A stretch of 64,000 nt of DNA from B16-G9 sp964400655. Lineage in GTDB: Bacteria; Bacteroidota; Bacteroidia; Bacteroidales; F082. This document shows, one piece after another, positions 1 to 7,134 of this stretch. The position numbers and the translations under genes were made by a program. The notes below the pieces were generated by a model. It was not told the origin of the DNA and did no database searches. It worked only from the letters and a program-made list of their open reading frames with translations. The stretch covers positions 1 to 64,000 of the forward strand of contig CAYNVN010000121.1 in assembly GCA_964400655.1 (NCBI GenBank). Reading direction: 5' to 3'. How positions within the stretch are numbered: position 1 is the first letter of the stretch; each line of letters starts with the position of its first letter.

Positions 1-357
1 TGCTGGTTGCTCGATGCTTGTTGCTCGTTCAAGGTTTGAGGTTCAAGGTTTGGAAGTTTGAACCGCGAAGACGCAGAGGCGCGAAGCGAACCTTTTCGGC
101 TGGATAAAGTGCCACTCCCGCAAGCCACACCGTCATTCCGAAGGAGGTACGACTGAGGAATCTCCTGGGCATCATCCTGCCTCTCAGGCAAAAGGAGGTT
201 CGGTCGTTCATTGCGGGGGATTCCCGCCCGTACCGAACGGTACGTTCGGGCGGGTCTCGGTCGTCCCTTCCTCGAAATGACGGACTAATAAAGGAACGAC
301 GTAGTTTTAACTCCAAGTACTCCAAACTTTAGCGCACTTCAGCAACTTTACTTTTTC
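1..357. other. Gene-free region with short repeats
   Basis: No credible gene lies here. It contains the direct repeat GTTCAAGGTTTG (28-39 and 41-52), the repeat TTGCTCG (7-13 and 21-27), a GC-rich stretch of the type common in Bacteroidota spacer DNA, and the palindromic element annotated separately. A 98-codon minus-strand open frame crosses the palindrome, but its translation is Arg/Pro-rich low-quality sequence and is rejected. Confidence 0.6.
131..283. repeat. Intergenic palindromic repeat element (about 150 bp)
   Basis: The outer ends are inverted: CGTCATT at 131-137 faces AATGACG at 276-282, and the adjoining bases (CCGAAGGAGGTACGAC on the left, GTCGTCCCTTCCTCG on the right) also pair roughly. 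In the middle, CCCGCCCG (223-230) pairs with CGGGCGGG (247-254), and inside it GTACCG/CGGTAC forms a tight hairpin. This nested dyad structure, with higher GC than its surroundings and no coding potential, is typical of dispersed palindromic intergenic repeats of Bacteroidota. Whether it is multi-copy cannot be seen from one window. Confidence 0.6.
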
Positions 358-3300
358 TTATCTCACCAAGGTTACGCTGCCTTTGTACGAAACTTTTCGT
401 TTTTTGTAGTCGGTGCCGTCAATTCTATAAATATAGGTTCCGGCGGGAAGCTCTTTTCCGTTCATATCTGTTCCGTCCCAGCTGTTATCAAAATTATGAG
501 TACTCCAAACCTGTTGTCCGTAACGGTCGAAAATATAAAGATGAAAATCGGTAACAGGTGTTCCCAAAATGGTAAAGACCCTGTTTCCGGGAATGGAGCT
601 GCCGGGATTAAACGCCGAGGGAATAAACAGTTGTACAAATTCAGTAACACTTACCATTTTTGTAATGGTATCGGGACAATTTTTATCCGACTGAACCAGC
701 AATGTAACATTATAGTCGCCTGCAAGTGCATAAGTGTTAACCGGATCCTGTTCCGAGCTGGTATTATTATCTCCAAAGTCCCACTCATAAGTATTAATAT
801 CACCTTGCGGGATTTCGGTTGAATCGTAGAAATTAATAATGGGATTATCCATGGTGGTAATCCACGGGTCGGCATAAAAGTTTGCAACGGGGTTGGGATA
901 TACGGAAATAAAATCGGGTTTGCTTACCGTAACCACACAACGCTCGGTATTGGCTACGGTAAGTGTTACGGGATACTTTCCATATGCCTCGTAAGTATGC
1001 GAGGGGGAAGAGGTTTCAGCCGAGTCTCCATCACCAAATTCCCAACTGTAAACCGCGCCGGGTAAGATATCCTGCGAAAGGTCGGAAAACTGTACATTAA
1101 GCGGTTCGCATCCTTCAACGGGTGAGGCTGTAAAATCGGGTCGCGGTAACGGATCAACCGTTAAAACAAAAGTACTGTCCGATTTGCATATGTGTCCTGT
1201 GGGCTGGGGATAGGTTAGCTCAACGTACAGGTTTACATTATATGTTCCAGGGTCGTTATACTGATGAACCGTATGCGGTTGCGTGCTTGTATTACCATCA
1301 TCAAAATTCCAGTTGAAAGTTTTGTTTAACAAATCATCGTTGTAATCGAAAGCGATGTCGGTTTTGGTACAGGCATGTTCGGGCGGATCGACCTCAAATG
1401 CTGCGGACGGGTTAGCGTGAACCGTAAAAGTTGCCGTGGTACTGTTGGGACAATAATAATACTGGGTTTCGGAAACCGTATTAAGCGTATAGGTATAAGT
1501 ACCGGGAGTATTATAGTCAGATTGTGCAAAAGTGATGGTTTGATTGTTACCAACCACATCCGATCCGCTCAACCATGTATAGGTAATGGTTGACGACTGG
1601 CTCCCATTGGCTTCGAGTGTAATATTTTCACCAAAACAAAGTTCATCTTTGGGATTATAGGATACTTCCGGTTCATAAGTATCAACAAAAACCGTCATCT
1701 CGGCATTTTGTTTTTCACCGCAATTATCTTCAATAAAAAGCTTATAGGTAATTTGAGGCTGACCCAAAGGATAACCATTGTCGAATGTGGTTTGCTCTGT
1801 TCCCACAAGTACCGAGTCGCCCGACTGGTCATAGCGGTACCATTTATACCAGTGTGCCGGGGTACCGGTGGTAAGTTTTATCTCATCACCTTTACAAACT
1901 CCAATATTTTCGAGCACCAAACTCGACTGGTTTATTGTAAAAACCGCATCGGCCTGTCCACCGCAAATATCGGTTGCCTGATACCAACAGGTCCAGATGG
2001 CATCTCCCACTTCGGTATCGTATGTTACGGTTACTTCATCACCATCCTCATCTCCCAGCGGAATTTGTGGTGGCGGATTATCTCTTTTCCATGTAACATG
2101 CTCAATGGAATAACCGGGCATATCAGCCGGGTTGGGCATAATGGTTACAACGGGAACCGTTGCATGTTGTCCCGGTCCACAAAGAAAAACAGACTGAATG
2201 GGTTCGAGCTGAATGGGTTTATTAACAATCTTCACCTGTGCATTGGAAGAGTTCGAACAACGGTCGTTAACCTCAACCGTAACATAGTCGGGACTTGCAT
2301 TTACCGTATATGAAAACACGGCTTCGGGAGGGATAGGCCCATCGGGCCAAATGTAGGTAAGCGGTTTTACTCCTCCTTTTGTTGACCGGTCGCCCCCGGT
2401 ACTGTCAACCCTTATATCAATGGTTTCCTTACAGTAGGCTTCGTATTGCTTGTATCCGGGGTTCGGGTCAAAATCAAAAACAATGGGGCTGTTATCGACC
2501 AATTCCAGGTCAATACGTCCCGAGAAGGTTCCTCCAAAAATATTATCAAACTCACAAGGGGTTGATGCGTAAGTAAATGCACAGTTTTTTGTTTGTTCAA
2601 ATGAGAGTCCGTGAGCTACCAGACGAATTGTTTTAACGGTGTCGGTGGCATTAAAATGGAGGGTATCAATGGTTAATGTATCGTTATTATGTGTTGTATC
2701 GATTACATAAATCAGATTTCGGGCATTATTTGTAATTACAAAAGGAATAGGGTAATTATCGTTTCCGGGGGGGAAGTCAAGTTTAAAAGTAATAAACAAC
2801 TCGTTACACCCTGTTGTACTTCCTTGTGTCGGTTCAATTAATTTTCCTTCAAAATCGGGATAAGAGCTCGTCCATTTTTTTTCAATTATTTTCCAGCCCG
2901 GTTTTGAGCGACCACCTCTTAAAGCACCTTTTTTTAAAAATATTGTGGAATTAACATAAAATCCCGGTTCCTGGCCTGCAGGCACATTTGAAAAAAGGAA
3001 ATCTTCAATTGCAATTTTAATTTTCTTTTTACCACATCGGCTAACCTTTTTCCGAATTTTAAGTGTACGCAAATCACGTGACGGGCCGTTAGGCGTTACC
3101 GAAGTAAAACCATCCCACTCATGGGCGAGCATAGTTCCTGTTTTGGTAGGGTTAGCATGAAAAAAGGCATTGGTTTGAGGGTTATCGTTATTTACGGTAG
3201 CGGCACAAACGGGCAAATCATGTTCTCCTCCCTGCGGGTCGGTCCATGGCACCTGATTTAATGGGTTAAAACTACCTGGTGGAACTTGCGAACCTTCGAT

Positions 3301-3939
3301 AAAAACACCACAGAAATCGGACATATTGGTACTCGACCAGCTCATGGGGTCGGTAATACTTACATCGTTTGGTGCACCGGGATAAGGGTATTCGTCCGAT
3401 GCAAAAATATAATCGATGGTAATAATAGTATCGAAAGGCTGATAAGTAAATTCTATATAGGCTGCGTCTCCGGTATGTTTGTTCATCTTTACCGTTGTAT
3501 CGTAAAAGGGGGTGCCGGGCGTATAAAACAAATCTTTATACATCCGCCACAAAGAGGTATCGCCCGGACGGCCGAAATCAACATCATCGGCATAGCCAAC
3601 AGTATTATAATTTGATGAGAGTACCGACAAATCACCCGTTGACAGTCCCAAACCGGTTTCCCATCCCAACTCCGACCAGTTGGGTTTATCGCCATTCCAG
3701 TAATAACAAAATGCCCGCGGATCGCCAACATATCTTATACTATTTGTATCAATTAATCCGCCACCAAAGTGCAACACATTAAAAATCCAGTTTCGCACAC
3801 TATCGATATCGGCTTCGCTTGGATTTTCGGGATTAGAAGCTACAGCTCTGTACTTAATCCGATCAGTTCCCTGAGCATAAATTAAAGTAGAAAAGGAAAA
3901 CAAAAAAACTATTAAAAAGAGAGGTCTTTTAAATTGCAT
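358..3939 (-). CDS. Giant secreted PKD-domain protein with choice-of-anchor L domain and T9SS type B sorting signal
   Basis: This 1193-residue protein is probably exported by the type IX secretion system and displayed on or released from the cell surface, perhaps as an adhesin. Residues 1-23 form a signal peptide ending ...LIYAQ. Residues about 30-340 resemble the choice-of-anchor L domain (DYIFASDEYP, FCGVFIEG). A long middle part has Ig-like folds. Three PKD domains follow at about 846-932, 933-1017 and 1018-1101, each with a WxFGDG-type core (WNFDDG, WEFGDG, WDFGDN). The last about 92 residues are the gliding-motility-associated C-terminal domain (FIPSAFNP, FDRYGQQVW, WDGTDMNGKELPAGTYIY), the type B T9SS signal. 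It is monocistronic. Ligand and function are unknown. Confidence 0.9.
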   Translation of the reverse strand: MQFKRPLFLIVFLFSFSTLIYAQGTDRIKYRAVASNPENPSEADIDSVRNWIFNVLHFGGGLIDTNSIRYVGDPRAFCYYWNGDKPNWSELGWETGLGLSTGDLSVLSSNYNTVGYADDVDFGRPGDTSLWRMYKDLFYTPGTPFYDTTVKMNKHTGDAAYIEFTYQPFDTIITIDYIFASDEYPYPGAPNDVSITDPMSWSSTNMSDFCGVFIEGSQVPPGSFNPLNQVPWTDPQGGEHDLPVCAATVNNDNPQTNAFFHANPTKTGTMLAHEWDGFTSVTPNGPSRDLRTLKIRKKVSRCGKKKIKIAIEDFLFSNVPAGQEPGFYVNSTIFLKKGALRGGRSKPGWKIIEKKWTSSYPDFEGKLIEPTQGSTTGCNELFITFKLDFPPGNDNYPIPFVITNNARNLIYVIDTTHNNDTLTIDTLHFNATDTVKTIRLVAHGLSFEQTKNCAFTYASTPCEFDNIFGGTFSGRIDLELVDNSPIVFDFDPNPGYKQYEAYCKETIDIRVDSTGGDRSTKGGVKPLTYIWPDGPIPPEAVFSYTVNASPDYVTVEVNDRCSNSSNAQVKIVNKPIQLEPIQSVFLCGPGQHATVPVVTIMPNPADMPGYSIEHVTWKRDNPPPQIPLGDEDGDEVTVTYDTEVGDAIWTCWYQATDICGGQADAVFTINQSSLVLENIGVCKGDEIKLTTGTPAHWYKWYRYDQSGDSVLVGTEQTTFDNGYPLGQPQITYKLFIEDNCGEKQNAEMTVFVDTYEPEVSYNPKDELCFGENITLEANGSQSSTITYTWLSGSDVVGNNQTITFAQSDYNTPGTYTYTLNTVSETQYYYCPNSTTATFTVHANPSAAFEVDPPEHACTKTDIAFDYNDDLLNKTFNWNFDDGNTSTQPHTVHQYNDPGTYNVNLYVELTYPQPTGHICKSDSTFVLTVDPLPRPDFTASPVEGCEPLNVQFSDLSQDILPGAVYSWEFGDGDSAETSSPSHTYEAYGKYPVTLTVANTERCVVTVSKPDFISVYPNPVANFYADPWITTMDNPIINFYDSTEIPQGDINTYEWDFGDNNTSSEQDPVNTYALAGDYNVTLLVQSDKNCPDTITKMVSVTEFVQLFIPSAFNPGSSIPGNRVFTILGTPVTDFHLYIFDRYGQQVWSTHNFDNSWDGTDMNGKELPAGTYIYRIDGTDYKKRKVSYKGSVTLVR

Positions 3940-4046
3940 GTTTTTAACCTGTTTGTCACTGTCGCTAAAATAAACAAATAAACTTTGGAAATAACAATCA
4001 CAAAAAAATAGACATCAGATAATGGATTATCGTTGCCTTTGGGCAT

Positions 4047-4080
4047 AAAAAAACCCCATTTGAAAATCAAACGGGGTTTG
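4047..4080 (-). terminator. Rho-independent terminator of the RRM gene
   Basis: Reading the minus strand after the RRM stop codon, CAAACCCCGTTTGA pairs with TCAAATGGGGTTT around a short loop, and seven T residues follow (4047-4053). The stem is strong and ends 18 bp from the stop codon. Confidence 0.85.
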
Positions 4081-4097
4081 CAAAATGTTTTCGTTGT

Positions 4098-4352
4098 TTA
4101 GTAACGATTTTCTCTTGGACGGGCTTCGTTAACACGTAGATTTCTACCATTAACTTCTCTGCCTTCCAGAGCTTCAACAGCCTGACGGCCTTCGTCGTCG
4201 TTTGGCATTTCAACAAAACCAAAACCTTTTGAGCGGTTGGTAGCTCTGTCGATAATAATTCTTGCGCTTGATACTTCGCCAAATTCGCTAAAGATTTGCT
4301 CTAAATCGTGGTCATCCATCGAGTAGGCAATGTTTCCAATGTAAATGTTCAT
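4098..4352 (-). CDS. RNA recognition motif (RRM) RNA-binding protein
   Basis: This 84-residue protein is essentially a single RRM domain. RNP2 is IYIGNI at residues 3-8 and RNP1 is KGFGFVEM near residues 42-49, both with the expected aromatic residues. The tail is short and Arg-rich (RPRENRY). Small single-RRM proteins are common in Bacteroidota and cyanobacteria and bind RNA post-transcriptionally; targets are unknown. It starts with ATG, has its own terminator immediately downstream, and has a long upstream non-coding region, so it is probably monocistronic with a long leader. Confidence 0.93.
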   Translation of the reverse strand: MNIYIGNIAYSMDDHDLEQIFSEFGEVSSARIIIDRATNRSKGFGFVEMPNDDEGRQAVEALEGREVNGRNLRVNEARPRENRY

Positions 4353-4657
4353 TTTAAAAAAATTAAATAACTAAAAAAATCCGGGAAAAAGTAAAATGAA
4401 CCAGTCTTAAAAAAACGAAGGAAAGATAATACTTATTACAACCGGTGTTATTTACCCTCATAGCAGGCTGGAAATTCCTGCAACAATTTGAATAACTGTG
4501 CAAATGAAGTCATTTTTTGGTTACAAAATACAAAGAATGAAAATAAATAACCTTTTTTACAAAATAAATTCCTCAAAGTTTTAATATTTATCAAGTTTGA
4601 GGAATTGTTTTCTCTAATTTGACGTTCCGTTTGATGCCGCCTAACTTCCGGATATAA
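4353..4657. other. Spacer holding the RRM leader and the end of the inositol-lipid operon
   Basis: No gene is visible in these 305 bp. They include a hairpin with perfect 11-bp arms (4567-4606, listed as a terminator) and a smaller dyad GCAGG/CCTGC at 4463-4481 that would fall in the leader of the RRM transcript. No clear TAnnTTTG promoter was found for the RRM gene; TATCTTTC at 4421-4428 on the minus strand is a near match only. Confidence 0.5.
4567..4606 (-). terminator. Probable terminator of the inositol-lipid operon
   Basis: AATTCCTCAAA (4567-4577) and TTTGAGGAATT (4596-4606) are perfect 11-bp inverted repeats with an 18-base AT-rich loop, about 50 bp beyond the stop codon of the last operon gene. 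On the minus strand the stem is followed by TATTTTGT, a weak T-tract, so termination efficiency is uncertain. Confidence 0.5.
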
Positions 4658-5587
4658 TTAAATTAGTTTTATAAAGCGTTGTATTTTATTGTTTACAAAC
4701 GGGTTTAACGATAGTTTTTCAAAAACAACAATTACAACAAGAGCTACTGTTACTCCCAAACCGATATCTACAAGGTAGTGGTGTCCTGAATAAACTGCCG
4801 AAAACCAAATACCAAGCATAAAGACCGCAAAAAACCAATTCATAATTTTTAAACCTTTTTTTATGCCATAATAAAGTACAATAACCGGATAAGCGGCATG
4901 TAATGAGGGTATGGCAGCAAGCACATTGGCATTTTTGTTGTAAATGGATTGAAAAACCGGAATACCGGTAATGGCATCAAAACGGGCAAGTCCGGCACTG
5001 TTTCCAGGAACGCCCAAATGCAAATCAAAACCATAAAGTTTAACATACCACGGCGGTGCTGCAGGATAGATATAATAAATAACAAACCCGACAAGATTAA
5101 CCAAAAGAAAAACCAGCGAGAACTTTGTAAACAGATATTTATCTTTAAAATACAGATAAACGGCAAAGGCCAGCGGTATGGGCACCCAGTTAATATAAAA
5201 CAATCCGGCCAGTATATCTAAAAACGGTTTACTATGGATATTAAAATACTCGTTGGGCGTGAGTATATGGCCGGTTTCGTTAATTCCGAACAGCAATTTT
5301 TCCAGTTCATAGGGTTGTTTTATATGCACCTGCGACACCTGGTAATTGGGTATTACCCGCATTGAATCATATACAATCCAATAGATGATAAATATTGAAA
5401 ATGCCAAAATAAACCTGCGTGTTTTTTCGGTAAAATAATATCCCGTAAGCCAAATTAAAACAAGATAATAGTATTCGGCTCTTATTCCTCCGGTAAAATA
5501 ACTCCACAACAAACAGGCAAACACAACAATGGCGTTAAGTGTAATGTTTTTATTTGTAAACCTTATGAACTCTGTATTTTCAGCCAT
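4658..5587 (-). CDS. Aur1/PAP2-like phosphoinositol transferase (candidate inositol phosphoryl-dihydroceramide synthase)
   Basis: This 309-residue membrane protein has about six transmembrane helices and belongs to the PAP2/Aur1 superfamily. It carries PAAPPWY at 175-181, typical of the Aur1 (inositol phosphorylceramide synthase) branch, plus the two catalytic blocks PSLHA (227-231) and SGHHYLVD (267-274), whose His and Asp residues form the active site. In the homologous Bacteroides locus an Aur1-like enzyme is linked to making phosphoinositol dihydroceramide. Here it is the last gene of an operon that also encodes inositol phosphate synthase and a CDP-alcohol phosphotransferase, which supports transfer of phosphoinositol to ceramide. 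It shares one base (TAATG) with the preceding gene. A generic lipid phosphatase role is the main alternative. Confidence 0.8.
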   Translation of the reverse strand: MAENTEFIRFTNKNITLNAIVVFACLLWSYFTGGIRAEYYYLVLIWLTGYYFTEKTRRFILAFSIFIIYWIVYDSMRVIPNYQVSQVHIKQPYELEKLLFGINETGHILTPNEYFNIHSKPFLDILAGLFYINWVPIPLAFAVYLYFKDKYLFTKFSLVFLLVNLVGFVIYYIYPAAPPWYVKLYGFDLHLGVPGNSAGLARFDAITGIPVFQSIYNKNANVLAAIPSLHAAYPVIVLYYGIKKGLKIMNWFFAVFMLGIWFSAVYSGHHYLVDIGLGVTVALVVIVVFEKLSLNPFVNNKIQRFIKLI

Positions 5588-6123
5588 TACTTAAAATATA
5601 ATTTTTCGTACACCTTATTATTGGTTTTTATGTCGTTACCAAACAATTCCACATATAAAACTTTTGGCCAGAAACCCGATTCGTCGGCATAAATATACAG
5701 ATGATCAAGTTTTGAAAGACTATTGTTAATATTGGCATAAACCACCGCTTTAAATGGTGCTTCCTGACTAAGCCAAAAGGAGTGTTCTTCATCAGCCACA
5801 AGTTTTACCCTGTAATATTTTTCTTTATCTTTTACCTTTTCGCATTTAACCCCGTATGCATACCATTTTTCGATGGTACGTAATTCCATTTTTTGTCCCT
5901 GTTCTTCGTATCGTATCCAGTAAACATTGATGGGGTTCTCTTTGTTCAAATTTCCGTTATCATCAAAATTTGCATCGTAAACAATGGTATTTTTGTTATG
6001 ATTACGCTGGATATAAAAAAGCAATTTATCATTTTTTAACGGCACGGGATAACGGTCGTCATCCACACTCTTAAACGACATCGTAACAAACAGCAGCAAT
6101 ATTATGGGAGCAACTCTCTTCAT
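5587..6123 (-). CDS. DUF4833 domain protein, exported
   Basis: This 178-residue protein starts with a short hydrophobic signal segment (residues 1-17) and matches the DUF4833 family by its pattern: DKLLFYIQRNHN, IVYDANF, NPINVYWIRYEEQG and an E-L-x-x-I-E-K-WYAYG block. No function is established for the family. It sits between the SDR gene (1-bp gap) and the Aur1-like gene (1-bp overlap), so it is almost certainly co-translated with them. A periplasmic accessory role in inositol-lipid synthesis or handling is inferred from position only. Confidence 0.8.
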   Translation of the reverse strand: MKRVAPIILLLFVTMSFKSVDDDRYPVPLKNDKLLFYIQRNHNKNTIVYDANFDDNGNLNKENPINVYWIRYEEQGQKMELRTIEKWYAYGVKCEKVKDKEKYYRVKLVADEEHSFWLSQEAPFKAVVYANINNSLSKLDHLYIYADESGFWPKVLYVELFGNDIKTNNKVYEKLYFK

Positions 6124-6124
6124 A

Positions 6125-7132
6125 TTACAACATGTTTTTATTTTTATACCATGTTAAAGTTTCGGTAAGCCCTTTTATTAAATCATATTCGGGATAAAAA
6201 CCAAAATCGTTTACCAGCGGAGTGCTGTCGCACAACCAGTTTTTACAACTTATCTCTTTATATTTTTCGGTATTTAGCGTAGGCGGCACTTTGGTAATAC
6301 AGGCAATTTTTTCGGTTAAAAAGGCTACAATTTTAACAATGGTGCGGGGAAAAATAATACGAATGGTTTTTTTTCTTAAAACTTTTTTAATGATAGTATT
6401 AAACTCCGTAGCCGTATAGTAATTAAGGTCGGAAACAAAGTACGACTTTCCGGCAACCGGGGATTCCAGCGCATCAAAAATCAATCTAACCAAATCTTTA
6501 ACATAAATAAATGTTAGATGCTGCCGGGTTGTACCAATATAGGTTTCAACACCCTGTTTGATGTTTTTATAAACGAGATAAAAATCTTTTTCGCGATATC
6601 CGTAAGCGCCCGTAGGTCTGAAGATTAGAAAAGGAAAACCGGACAATGATTTAATATACCGTTCGGCCTTTAGTTTGCTTTCGCCATACAAGGTAACCGG
6701 ATGAGGGGTATCGGAATCCGATACCGGTTTTAAGGTTTCTTCGTCTCCCGGGCCATAAGCCGCCAAACTGCTCATAAAAACAAATTTTCCCGACAGCGAA
6801 GCTGTTTCCGTTAAAGCTTCTATCAGGTTTTTGGTGTATTGAAAATTTACTTTGTCAAAATCGCTTTTTACACACGATTTTGTAATTCCGGCATTATGAA
6901 TAACAAAGTCGAACTTTCCGAATGTTTTTTGATGTGTTGTAAACTTCTCAGCCAAAAGGGCTTTATCGGAAAGTTCCGTTTCGATAAAGTTAATACGGGG
7001 ATCGGATAAATAGGTTCTGTTGCTGGAACTTCTCACCGCAGCAAAAACACGATAGTTTCGTTTCAAAGCCTCCTCCACAAGAAAGCTGCCGATAAAACCG
7101 CTGGCACCTGTTATTAAAATATTTTTCATCAT
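6125..7132 (-). CDS. Extended SDR / NAD(P)-dependent epimerase-dehydratase family; candidate sphingolipid keto-reductase
   Basis: This 335-residue protein has the Rossmann nucleotide-binding loop GASGFIG at 9-15 and the catalytic pair Y149-x-x-x-K153 (YGESK) preceded by MSSLAAYG. That is the extended short-chain dehydrogenase fold, usually annotated NDP-sugar epimerase. Two start codons are adjacent (MM; 7132 or 7129). The sphingolipid keto-reductases described in Caulobacter (CerR) and Bacteroides are, as recalled, also epimerase-like SDR proteins. Given the neighbouring inositol-sphingolipid genes, reduction of 3-ketosphinganine or 3-ketoceramide is a plausible substrate assignment, but a sugar substrate cannot be excluded. 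It lies 2 bp after the DUF5686 gene and 1 bp before the DUF4833 gene. Confidence 0.85.
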   Translation of the reverse strand: MMKNILITGASGFIGSFLVEEALKRNYRVFAAVRSSSNRTYLSDPRINFIETELSDKALLAEKFTTHQKTFGKFDFVIHNAGITKSCVKSDFDKVNFQYTKNLIEALTETASLSGKFVFMSSLAAYGPGDEETLKPVSDSDTPHPVTLYGESKLKAERYIKSLSGFPFLIFRPTGAYGYREKDFYLVYKNIKQGVETYIGTTRQHLTFIYVKDLVRLIFDALESPVAGKSYFVSDLNYYTATEFNTIIKKVLRKKTIRIIFPRTIVKIVAFLTEKIACITKVPPTLNTEKYKEISCKNWLCDSTPLVNDFGFYPEYDLIKGLTETLTWYKNKNML

Positions 7133-7134
7133 TC

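Noticed and set aside
29..325. 98-codon minus-strand open frame
   Set aside because: It runs through a palindromic repeat, and the translation is Arg/Pro/Ser-rich without domain features or a plausible start context.
1708..2313. 201-codon plus-strand open frame inside the T9SS protein gene
   Set aside because: Antisense shadow of a well-supported 1193-residue gene with signal peptide, PKD domains and a C-terminal sorting signal.
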